5,463 nt of DNA from assembly GCA_020347085.1 (NCBI GenBank), contig CP070769.1:283547-289009 (forward strand). The letters run 5' to 3'. Under the pieces are notes generated by a model. That model was given only the letters and a program-made list of their open reading frames with translations, was not told the origin of the DNA and did not search any database. Every line of letters starts with the position of its first letter. The stretch's first letter is position 1. Position numbers and translations under genes: made by a program. The DNA is from Desulfobacterales bacterium (GTDB taxonomy: Bacteria; Desulfobacterota; Desulfobacteria; Desulfobacterales; C00003060). This document shows positions 1 to 5,354 of the stretch, piece after piece.

Positions 1-477
1 CCGGGTATAAGCTTCATGGTAGTCACCCGCTATGATGACCCGCACATCAGTATAGTTATCAATAAAAGGTTGCAACACAAAAGGATACGAGAATGTGCGG
101 AAGGAAGCTTGGTTGTAAACGGCCTCAACATTGTCCCATCGATGGATGCCAAACCCGCATTGCATATAGTCCTCTTTTGTGACAACAGCGCCGATACCAT
201 GCTGATTGTACGTATTGATCGCATGCATAATGTCTACGCGTCTCGTGATAATCAGGGTCTGAGGAAGCATCCAGGGCCGAAAGGCGAGAGCCTGCGCCAC
301 CTTGGACCGCCCTATGGTTTGGGATAGGGCAGAAGGAAAGAACCGAACCCCTCTCTCCAGAAGATCGACAAAGACACGGTGTTTCAGGTTCTTATAGCTG
401 AGCATACCTATGAAGCAATCGCCCGCTTTTAGCTCATCATATCGTTCTTTTAACTCGCGGTTCGTTCGGATAATCAC
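1..477 (-). CDS. ATP-grasp (RimK-like) ligase, 3' end outside window
   Basis: The first 159 codons are present, and the frame stays open to base 1. I chose GTG at 477 because an in-frame TAG lies at 495-493 and AGGA at 490-487 is a well-placed ribosome binding site 9 nt upstream. Residues 47-73 (around SALSQTIGRSKVAQAL and MLPQT) resemble the segment of RimK-type ATP-grasp proteins where a conserved Lys precedes a P-x-T. Residues 97-112 (AVVTKEDYMQCGFGIH) sit where the ATP-binding Lys and glycine loop are expected. Residues 136-159 (LQPFIDNYTDVRVIIAGDYH and following) match the 'eFI...DiRv.v.g' strand pair of the family. The catalytic C-terminal half, with the Mg ligands, is missing. The family joins a carboxylate to an amine using ATP; the substrate here is unknown. 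The start lies 12 nt after the ddl stop, so co-expression with ddl is likely. The family is fairly sure, the substrate open. Confidence 0.8.
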   Translation of the reverse strand, partial: MIIRTNRELKERYDELKAGDCFIGMLSYKNLKHRVFVDLLERGVRFFPSALSQTIGRSKVAQALAFRPWMLPQTLIITRRVDIMHAINTYNQHGIGAVVTKEDYMQCGFGIHRWDNVEAVYNQASFRTFSYPFVLQPFIDNYTDVRVIIAGDYHEAYTR

Positions 478-486
478 GACGCTAAT

Positions 487-490
487 TCCT
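487..490 (-). promoter_or_regulatory. Ribosome binding site deciding the ATP-grasp GTG start
   Basis: AGGA on the minus strand overlaps the end of the ddl stop codon and sits 9 nt before GTG 477. It supports the GTG start of a gene that has no ATG near its 5' end, and its position suggests reinitiation by ribosomes finishing ddl. Confidence 0.5.
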
Positions 491-1421
491 AACTATTTTC
501 TAGTGCAAGCTCGATCAGACGCTCCAGAAGCTGGCTAAATGATACCCCGGCTGTCTTTGCTGCCAGCGGGAAAAGGCTCACGGGCGTCATCCCCGGGATG
601 GTATTCGTTTCCAGCACATGAATGGTTTCATCAACGATGATCATATCGGTGCGACTATACCCACGACAGCATAGCGCGCGGTGTGCGGCGGCAGCATATG
701 ACTGGGCACGATGTGACAGCTTCTCATCGATGCGGGCTGGACAGATCTCCCGGGTAGCGCCCTCCTTGTATTTCGCCTCGTAATCAAAGAACGTATAGTC
801 CAATTCTGGAATTATTTCCACAATCGGCAGCAGTTGGAGATCGTCATTCCCAAGAACCCCTCCCGTGATCTCAGTCCCCTCCAGGTAAGCTTCCAAGATA
901 ACGTGGGAGCCCTGTTCAAAGGCTTTTTCAAGGGCCTCTGGTAAATGATCCGGTGCTTGCACAATGCTGGTACCGATACTTGACCCGCCATACCGCGGTT
1001 TGACAACAAGCGGGAAACCCGGATAACCGGCCAAGGCTTCCGAGTCATAGGTTTGTCCCTTCATGAGAACCTTAAACGGTGGCACGGGGAGTCCTGCCTC
1101 TTTGTAAAGACGTTTTGAACTCCACTTGTCCATAGCCAAGGCGCTTCCCAACACGCCCGACCCCTGATAGGGGATATGAAGGAGATCGAGAAGGCCTTGG
1201 ACGGTGCCATCTTCACCGTAGGGTCCGTGCAGCACAATGAATGCCACATCAATGTCAGATGCGTTGGTGACGAGTCTTCCAAGGTCGGTAGCCGGGTCGT
1301 AACGCATAACATCATACTTGCCCTTGTCAAGGGCTTCGTACACTTGGTTGCCGCTCTTTATAGAAACCTCACGCTCAGAAGAAACGCCACCTGAAAGCAA
1401 GGCCACCTTGAGTTTTGTCAT
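489..1421 (-). CDS. ddl: D-alanine--D-alanine ligase
   Basis: Cytoplasmic ATP-grasp enzyme that joins two D-alanines, using ATP, to supply the D-Ala-D-Ala end of the peptidoglycan precursor. At 310 residues it has the usual DdlB length. Visible motifs in order are LSGGVSSEREVS (9-20, with E16 as the N-terminal catalytic Glu), LHGPYGEDGTVQGLL (64-78), GSGVLGSALAMDK (87-99), KPRYGGSSIG (141-150, ATP-binding Lys and serine loop), DYEAKY (213-218, omega loop), GYSRTD (254-259) and LETNTIPGMT (270-279). R257, D259, E271 and N273 fit the phosphate and Mg ligands. Lys217-Tyr218 in the omega loop matches D-Ala-D-Ala enzymes such as E. coli DdlB; depsipeptide (D-Lac) ligases lack this Tyr. The ATG overlaps the stop of the upstream 38-codon ORF (ATGA), and AAGGA lies 12 nt upstream. 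A single complete domain with no lost key residue. Confidence 0.97.
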   Translation of the reverse strand: MTKLKVALLSGGVSSEREVSIKSGNQVYEALDKGKYDVMRYDPATDLGRLVTNASDIDVAFIVLHGPYGEDGTVQGLLDLLHIPYQGSGVLGSALAMDKWSSKRLYKEAGLPVPPFKVLMKGQTYDSEALAGYPGFPLVVKPRYGGSSIGTSIVQAPDHLPEALEKAFEQGSHVILEAYLEGTEITGGVLGNDDLQLLPIVEIIPELDYTFFDYEAKYKEGATREICPARIDEKLSHRAQSYAAAAHRALCCRGYSRTDMIIVDETIHVLETNTIPGMTPVSLFPLAAKTAGVSFSQLLERLIELALENS

Positions 1422-1534
1422 CGACCTATTATGTCCTTCTGGGTCTTAAGATGTTCGTCTATACTGATCAAACCTTCCTTCAGAAGGTGGGCAAACTTGG
1501 AAGGCTTCTCCTGGTCGAGGGCCTTATTCTTCAT
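1418..1534 (-). CDS. Small coupled ORF, 38 residues, function unknown
   Basis: A short frame fills the apparent gap between the glycosylase gene and ddl exactly. Its ATG at 1534 lies inside the last codons of the glycosylase gene, and its TGA (1420-1418) overlaps the ddl ATG as ATGA. AAGGGG at 1544-1539 is a good ribosome binding site 4 nt before the ATG. The product starts MKNKALDQEKPSKFAHLLKE and continues through GLISIDEHLKTQKDIIGR. It is charged, has no Cys or membrane segment, and residues 13-36 could form an amphipathic helix. The overlap at both ends suggests it is translated and couples the two neighbours. I do not recognise a family. It could be a real microprotein, or mainly a device to carry ribosomes into ddl. 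Confidence 0.65.
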   Translation of the reverse strand: MKNKALDQEKPSKFAHLLKEGLISIDEHLKTQKDIIGR

Positions 1535-2180
1535 TCCACCCCTTAGCAGGACACTCCGCACACTTCGGCTCCTTCCTCAGGCAATATGTATGCCCAAGAT
1601 AGACCAGGAGCGCATGGAATTCATTAAACATGTTGGGATCAGGCTCCAGGCAGTCCATAAAAAAGCTTTGAAGTTCATCGTAAGGACCCTCTTCAGGGAT
1701 GAGGTTGTGCCTGAAAAGGATTCGTCTAGTATAGGCGTCTACAACAAAGGTCGGCTTGTTTCCAGCATAGAGCAGGATGCTATCAGCAGTCTCCGGCCCG
1801 ATTCCGTTAACCGACAACAACCTCTCTCTCAAGGAGTCAAGGTCTTCACCCAAGAGCTCATTAAGGTCGCCGTCACTCTCCTCAAAAAGGAACCGAATAA
1901 AGTGCTTCAGTCGCTGAGCCTTTATATTGTAGTACCCTGCGGGCTTGATCACCGTAGATAAATCTTGAACCGGCACATGATGGAGGGCGTAAGGTGACAG
2001 GAGGTTTTTTGCCTTCAAGTTTGTTATGGCCCTGGTGACATTCCGCCAGGCCGTATTCTGCGTCAGGATGGCACCGACCGCTATCTCGAACCTGGAATCA
2101 CCTGGCCACCAATGTCTCGGGCCAAACGCCTTGTATAGTCTGGCGTAAAGGTCCAGCAGAATAGTCTTCCTGTCAAACAC
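1524..2180 (-). CDS. HhH-GPD DNA glycosylase, MagIII/COG2231 type (endonuclease III relative)
   Basis: A base-excision repair enzyme expected to remove damaged, probably alkylated, bases from DNA. Its 218 residues match the length of Helicobacter MagIII, as recalled. Shared family traits are HWWP (23-26), FEIAVGAILTQNTAWRNV (31-48), PAGYYNIKAQRLK (80-92), the helix-hairpin-helix LSVNGIGPETADSILLYA (122-139) and the catalytic Asp of VVDAYTRRI (D148). Glu130 stands where endonuclease III has its lyase Lys, so a monofunctional glycosylase is predicted. Three of the four iron-sulphur cysteines are present (C200, C207, C210, spaced x6 and x2). The fourth, expected at 216, is Asn, and the protein ends two residues later, so the cluster may be absent or altered. 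The start is GTG; an in-frame TGA lies just upstream within the inverted-repeat element, and no strong ribosome binding site is seen. The family is sure, the substrate inferred. Confidence 0.9.
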   Translation of the reverse strand: MFDRKTILLDLYARLYKAFGPRHWWPGDSRFEIAVGAILTQNTAWRNVTRAITNLKAKNLLSPYALHHVPVQDLSTVIKPAGYYNIKAQRLKHFIRFLFEESDGDLNELLGEDLDSLRERLLSVNGIGPETADSILLYAGNKPTFVVDAYTRRILFRHNLIPEEGPYDELQSFFMDCLEPDPNMFNEFHALLVYLGHTYCLRKEPKCAECPAKGWNEE

Positions 2181-2187
2181 GAGAGAA

Positions 2188-2202
2188 TAGAACCCATCTC
2201 AA
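2188..2202 (+). repeat. Left terminal inverted repeat
   Basis: TAGAACCCATCTCAA, a perfect 15-bp partner of 2300-2314. The bases just inside (AAATGCG) match the other arm at 5 of 7 positions. Confidence 0.85.
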
Positions 2203-2237
2203 AAATGCGTCTAAGGCCCCGGTCGGCTCAAAATGCG
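2198..2237 (+). repeat. Internal short direct repeat CTCAAA(A)ATGCG
   Basis: CTCAAAAATGCG at 2198-2209 recurs with one A fewer at 2227-2237. The second copy leads directly into the central palindrome, so the inner part of the end repeat is reused within the element. Confidence 0.55.
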
Positions 2238-2261
2238 CATCCCGCCGCGGCGGGACTGCGC
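2235..2261 (-). terminator. GC-rich hairpin with short T run inside the repeat element
   Basis: TCCCGCCGCGGCGGGA (2240-2255) is a perfect 16-bp palindrome. It is extended by GCGCA (2235-2239) pairing with TGCGC (2257-2261) across one bulged C. On the minus strand, the direction of the surrounding genes, the stem is followed at once by ATTTTG. That makes a weak intrinsic-terminator shape between the DUF1992 and glycosylase genes. The T tract is only four long, so partial termination is the most I would claim; it may simply be the structural core of the element. Confidence 0.4.
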
Positions 2262-2299
2262 GCCGCCCCGCGCCTTGCCCTGAACCCTGATTCACATTC

Positions 2300-2314
2300 T
2301 TGAGATGGGTTCTA
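2300..2314 (-). repeat. Right terminal inverted repeat
   Basis: Read on the minus strand, this is identical to the left arm. Its outer TAG is the stop codon of the DUF1992 gene. Confidence 0.85.
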
Positions 2315-2680
2315 GGAACCGAACCGCTCCACAAGCTTCTTCTCATAATGCTGCGTCTTCTCCAGTCCGGTATGGGTCTTGCGCATCGTATTGAGCTTCA
2401 TAATCAGAAAATTCAACCTTTTGAGCTGGTGGTACTTGGCCTTTGTGTCTTGCATGCCGGCCAAGAGGTCTTCGGCTTGAGCTATCTCCTTTCTGAGCGC
2501 CACCTCTTTGGGCACATAGCCCGCATTTTTCAAGATCTTATAGGCTATCCGCAGGTCTTCTGGTACATGGGAGTCGTCTTCGAGCTCAAGAGGTTGGCCT
2601 GCTCCGGGAAGGTCATCAAAGGCTCCCTCCCGGATCGCTTCAAGTATACGTCTCTCAGCGATTTTCTGAAAGCAGATCAT
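2312..2680 (-). CDS. DUF1992 / DnaJ-homologue C28-like conserved domain protein
   Basis: A single-domain protein of 122 residues, the same length as E. coli YhdN as recalled. Family hallmarks are IAERRILEAIREGAFDDLPG (7-26), GAGQPLELEDDSHVPEDLR (26-44) and IAYKILKNAGYVPKEVALRK (45-64), followed by a helical, Lys-rich C-terminal part (66-120). No signal peptide or membrane segment is seen, so it should be cytoplasmic. The family takes its name from a domain found in some J-domain proteins, but no J domain is present and no biochemical role is known to me. Its ATG overlaps the TGA of the HD-GYP gene (ATGA), implying coupled translation. Its TAG stop lies within the end of the inverted-repeat element. 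The family call is firm, the function unknown. Confidence 0.92.
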   Translation of the reverse strand: MICFQKIAERRILEAIREGAFDDLPGAGQPLELEDDSHVPEDLRIAYKILKNAGYVPKEVALRKEIAQAEDLLAGMQDTKAKYHQLKRLNFLIMKLNTMRKTHTGLEKTQHYEKKLVERFGS

Positions 2681-4218
2681 ATCTCGTACAGTTTCTTGTC
2701 CAGAAATAGGTTCACAATATCTGTGTCGAGCCGGCCGGCATTTGCCTCTTCCTGAAGGATTCCACCAGCCTTCTCAGGGGGCATGGCGCGACGATATGGG
2801 CGGTCAGCAGCGGTCAGTGCGTCGAAGATATCAACAACCGCTAAGATCCGAGACTGAAGGGGTATCTCATCACCCTTAAGTCCCTTGGGATAACCACTTC
2901 CATCAAGAAGTTCATGGTGCGATGCTGAAAATAAAGGGACACCCTTCAAAGATCTGGTAAATGGGATATTCTTTACAATATTGTAAGTCAGCTCTACATG
3001 TGTTTGGATCCTCTTGTATTCCTCTGCCGTCAGGTTCCCTTTTCTGACCGAAAGGTATTCCAGTTCTTTCTGAGATAAGTAAGGGATTGTATCCCCGCTC
3101 AGGTCTTCATAGGTCTTGGATGCAATGTTCTGCAAAGCTGATAGATCTTCGTCAGATAGAATGCTAGATCGGTTCGTCTTTTGGATCAAGCTCAACTCTT
3201 CCTCTAGTTGCCCTTCCAGCTTCCTGATTTCTTCACTTCTCGGGTCATTTAATGAATCATCTTTGCCCTCGGATGCGGATGCCTTTGGGTTTGAATCCTC
3301 CACAGAAGCGCCCTCTCGATACATACGATTTAGGTGAATGGCCTTGATCAGCTCAAAGCGGTTGACGATGCTTTCCATCGCCTCGCCTGTAAGTCGGTTG
3401 TTCTTGTCCAAAATGTTCTCAGGAACACCAATCTTGCCTATATCATGGAGCCAAGCTGCATAGGAGAGCTCTTCCAACTGCTCGGGCGCAAAGAATACAC
3501 CAGCAAACGGCCCGGTGGTCTGGTCATGGATGGCCAGGGCAATCGCCTTAGAATAGGCTGCTACCCGTCTAGAGTGACCTGCCGTGTGAGGACTTCGAGC
3601 ATCAATAGCCGAGGCAGAATAACGAATCAAGGCCTCAAACAAGGCCTTGATGTCTGCAATTAATTTAGCATTCCGGATCGCCACTGCTGCCTGTGAAGCC
3701 AGGGACATGACAAGATCTTCGACAGACTTGGGAAATCCGACCACAACACCCTTCTTGTCCTTGGCATTGATCACCTGGAGTACCCCGAGGACTTCCCCCT
3801 CCCTGTCCCTCATTGGTACAACCAGCATGGATTTTGTCACATAGTCGTTGCGCAGGTCAAAGTCAGGATTGAACTTATACGGTACGGATGTGGGCAAATC
3901 GTAGACGTTCTCTATGTTAAGCGGTTCCCCTGTGATAGCCACATAACCTGCAATACTCTCTCTTGAAACGGGAAGAGGATAAGGCTTAAACCCGGAGGAA
4001 GGGCCGGGTCTCTGGTTCAGCGTGTCGTTTTGGCTGACACGGAAGTATAGTGTATCCTCTTCTAGAATATACAGACTTCCGGCGTCTCCACCGGTAAATC
4101 CTCTGGCTTCGAATACGATTAACTCAAGAAGCTTTTCCAGGTTGATTTCGCTGGAGAGGGCAATCCCGATCTGATTGAGTTTTGTAATCTGTTCTTGCAG
4201 CAAATGATCTTCTGGCAC
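2677..4218 (-). CDS. GAF + HD-GYP domain protein, probable cyclic-di-GMP phosphodiesterase
   Basis: A soluble signalling protein of 513 residues. A GAF sensor domain spans about 14-186, with GDAGSLYILEEDTLYFRVSQ (44-63), a GYVAITGEPLNI strand (91-102) and VLGVLQVINAKDKKG (143-157). The HD-GYP domain spans about 196-505. Its metal and catalytic positions are visible: D206 (usually Glu), H215 in HTAGHSRRV, H258-D259 in LHDIGKIGVP, K262, H407, H434-H435, G442-Y443-P444 and D463 in VVDIFDALTAADRPYRR. The usual hydrolysis of c-di-GMP is therefore plausible. A charged insert of about 100 residues (roughly 295-395) interrupts the domain between the HD and the third His. There is no transmembrane segment or receiver domain, so the signal is probably a cytoplasmic ligand of the GAF domain. 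The start is GTG with AGGAG 9 nt upstream. It is the first gene of the block; the domain calls are sure, the activity inferred. Confidence 0.94.
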   Translation of the reverse strand: MPEDHLLQEQITKLNQIGIALSSEINLEKLLELIVFEARGFTGGDAGSLYILEEDTLYFRVSQNDTLNQRPGPSSGFKPYPLPVSRESIAGYVAITGEPLNIENVYDLPTSVPYKFNPDFDLRNDYVTKSMLVVPMRDREGEVLGVLQVINAKDKKGVVVGFPKSVEDLVMSLASQAAVAIRNAKLIADIKALFEALIRYSASAIDARSPHTAGHSRRVAAYSKAIALAIHDQTTGPFAGVFFAPEQLEELSYAAWLHDIGKIGVPENILDKNNRLTGEAMESIVNRFELIKAIHLNRMYREGASVEDSNPKASASEGKDDSLNDPRSEEIRKLEGQLEEELSLIQKTNRSSILSDEDLSALQNIASKTYEDLSGDTIPYLSQKELEYLSVRKGNLTAEEYKRIQTHVELTYNIVKNIPFTRSLKGVPLFSASHHELLDGSGYPKGLKGDEIPLQSRILAVVDIFDALTAADRPYRRAMPPEKAGGILQEEANAGRLDTDIVNLFLDKKLYEI

Positions 4219-4227
4219 TTTCTTTCA

Positions 4228-4232
4228 CTCCT
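4228..4232 (-). promoter_or_regulatory. Ribosome binding site of the GAF/HD-GYP gene
   Basis: AGGAG on the minus strand lies 9 nt before GTG 4218. It supports the GTG start for a gene whose N-terminus has no nearby ATG. Confidence 0.65.
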
Positions 4233-4286
4233 AAAACGCATACACGGGACCAAACTTCCACGAGCTGCCATGTTCCTTTGGGCATA

Positions 4287-4295
4287 TGCTATAAT
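4287..4295 (+). promoter_or_regulatory. Extended -10 promoter toward the hydrolase gene
   Basis: TGCTATAAT is a perfect TGnTATAAT extended -10 box, preceded by TA. No good -35 hexamer is visible at 16-18 bp, which is tolerable for an extended -10. Transcription would begin near 4302 and give a leader of about 207 nt before the ATG at 4509. Confidence 0.5.
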
Positions 4296-4316
4296 GCTTG
4301 TGTAGTAGAATGACTA
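4288..4316 (-). promoter_or_regulatory. Weak sigma70-like promoter candidate toward the HD-GYP gene
   Basis: On the minus strand TAGTCA (4316-4311) and TATAGC (4293-4288) are 17 bp apart, each matching the sigma70 consensus at four of six positions. It would start about 60 nt before the GTG. Its -10 overlaps the better plus-strand -10 box, so the divergent promoters would compete. The match is weak enough to arise by chance. Confidence 0.25.
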
Positions 4317-4357
4317 TTGATCATATATAGGATTTTAGAGGGCCTTTCAAGGCTTTT

Positions 4358-4394
4358 CGCCTGGTGCGCTACGCTTTCAACGTTGCACCGGGCG
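4358..4394 (+). promoter_or_regulatory. Leader hairpin upstream of the hydrolase gene
   Basis: CGCCTGGTGC (4358-4367) pairs with GCACCGGGCG (4385-4394) over 10 bp, including one G-T wobble, around a 17-nt loop. There is no T run after it, so it is not an intrinsic terminator. It lies within the predicted leader and might be an RNA structure or a palindromic repeat remnant. The rest of 4396-4496 shows nothing I can identify. Confidence 0.4.
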
Positions 4395-4496
4395 CTCTGC
4401 TCCTTGCCTTGGGGTTCTACACTGTGATATCCAACGATTGGCTCAGCACAGCTCCCCTGGCTTTGGGCTAATTTCGCCCCTTAAGTTCAATCTCAA

Positions 4497-4503
4497 AAGG
4501 AGG
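4497..4503 (+). promoter_or_regulatory. Strong ribosome binding site of the hydrolase gene
   Basis: AAGGAGG lies 5 nt before ATG 4509. It fixes the start and predicts efficient translation. Confidence 0.8.
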
Positions 4504-4508
4504 CCATT

Positions 4509-5354
4509 ATGGTAGGCCATCAATTCGGTTATGCTAAGCTGGATCAGCCTGGAGTTCTTCAATACTTGTTTCATCCTCGCAAAGAGTCCGATTCTACACC
4601 GCCACCCGGTGCCATTGACCACGACATTCGGGTGGAGGACGGCATTCGGGTGGGTGCCCGATTCCATGTGGCCGGTACAACAGCACCCAATGTTCTGTTC
4701 TTTCATGGCAACGGAGAGATTGTTACCGATTACGACAGCATTGGGCCGATGTATAACGAGCATGGTTTGAGCCTTCTTGCCGTGGACTACCGGGGTTATG
4801 GAAAGAGTGGAGGGACCCCTACGGTAAGCTCCATGATGCGTGATGCCCACGTCATCTTCAAAGAGATCCGAAACTGGCTGAAAAACGAAAACCGCACCGG
4901 CCCCCTTGTGGTCATGGGCCGATCCTTGGGAAGTGCGTGTGCTTTGGAATTGGCAGCTTCCTATGAAAAAGACGTGTCTGGCCTGATCATTGACAGCGGT
5001 TTTGCCCACACCGTTCCGCTTTTGAATTGCCTGGGGGTTGACACGCAGGCCCTGGGAATTACCGAGATGGATGGCATTAAGAATATCCAAAAAATCTCAC
5101 AGTTTATCAAACCAACGCTCATCATTCACGCCCAGTATGACCAGTTCATTCCTGTGATGAGCGCTGAAATCTTGCAGGTCCAATGCCCGGCGCGCAGCAA
5201 AGAATTTCGAATGGTACCCGGTGCTGACCACAACACCATCTTGGTGCAAACCGGCAAGCTTTACTTTGAAATCATCAAGCGGTTTACGAACAAGATTGAA
5301 GGCAAACGCGAGAAGCGTTCTTTCCGTCGAAAGCGGAAGGTGGCAAAACATTAA
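4509..5354 (+). CDS. Alpha/beta hydrolase, BEM46/ABHD13-like serine hydrolase
   Basis: A 281-residue protein with the alpha/beta-hydrolase fold of the BEM46/ABHD13 (COG1073) type. Visible elements are the oxyanion loop FFHGNGE (64-70), DYRGYGKSGGTP (93-104), the nucleophile elbow GRSLGS (137-142, Ser139), the acid-bearing turn HAQYDQFIP (207-215, Asp211) and the histidine in GADHNTI (238-244, His241). The Ser-Asp-His triad is thus complete, and hydrolysis of an ester, thioester or similar bond is likely. The substrate cannot be read from the sequence. No signal peptide or lipobox is seen, so it should be cytoplasmic. Residues 261-281 form a tail with 11 Lys/Arg in 21 positions, absent from the core fold, possibly for binding membrane or nucleic acid. 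It stands alone on the plus strand, divergent from the HD-GYP gene. The fold is sure, the role unknown. Confidence 0.93.
   Translation: MVGHQFGYAKLDQPGVLQYLFHPRKESDSTPPPGAIDHDIRVEDGIRVGARFHVAGTTAPNVLFFHGNGEIVTDYDSIGPMYNEHGLSLLAVDYRGYGKSGGTPTVSSMMRDAHVIFKEIRNWLKNENRTGPLVVMGRSLGSACALELAASYEKDVSGLIIDSGFAHTVPLLNCLGVDTQALGITEMDGIKNIQKISQFIKPTLIIHAQYDQFIPVMSAEILQVQCPARSKEFRMVPGADHNTILVQTGKLYFEIIKRFTNKIEGKREKRSFRRKRKVAKH

Larger units (their letters stand above)
2188..2314. mobile_element. MITE-like element with 15-bp terminal inverted repeats
   Basis: TAGAACCCATCTCAA at 2188-2202 is matched perfectly by its reverse complement TTGAGATGGGTTCTA at 2300-2314. The match continues inward for 7 bases with two mismatches. 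The interior is much richer in GC than its surroundings and has no coding frame. The ends read TA-G...C-TA, compatible with a 2-bp TA target duplication of the IS630/Tc1-mariner kind, though TA could equally be part of the repeat. At 127 bp and non-coding it fits a miniature inverted-repeat element or a dispersed palindromic repeat. One edge supplies the stop codon of the DUF1992 gene (TAG, 2314-2312), and the other lies 7 nt before the glycosylase GTG. Only one copy is visible here, so mobility is inferred. Confidence 0.6.

Noticed and set aside
16..327. Plus-strand open frame of 103 codons at the left edge
   Set aside because: The opposite strand encodes an ATP-grasp protein over the whole stretch, with family-like motifs and a ribosome binding site.
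1431..1961. Plus-strand open frame of 176 codons opposite the glycosylase gene
   Set aside because: It is antisense to a recognised HhH-GPD glycosylase, its product has no recognisable motif, and no ribosome binding site supports it.
3626..3651. Perfect 9-bp inverted repeat ATCAAGGCC/GGCCTTGAT
   Set aside because: It lies inside the HD-GYP coding sequence and arises from repeated AAGGCCTTG-like codons, which are themselves palindromic; no terminator or operator context.
4341..4357. GCCTT/AAGGC stem followed by TTTT, terminator-like on the plus strand
   Set aside because: The stem is at most 5 bp with a 2-nt loop, too tight and weak, and no gene ends upstream of it on that strand.
4361..4377. 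TGGTGC...GCT resembling a sigma54 -24/-12 promoter
   Set aside because: The GG and GC elements are not at the required spacing, and the bases are already accounted for by the hairpin stem.
4443..5090. Long minus-strand open frame of 215 codons opposite the hydrolase gene
   Set aside because: It lies antisense to a clear alpha/beta hydrolase with a complete triad, has no family motifs, and is explained as a shadow frame.
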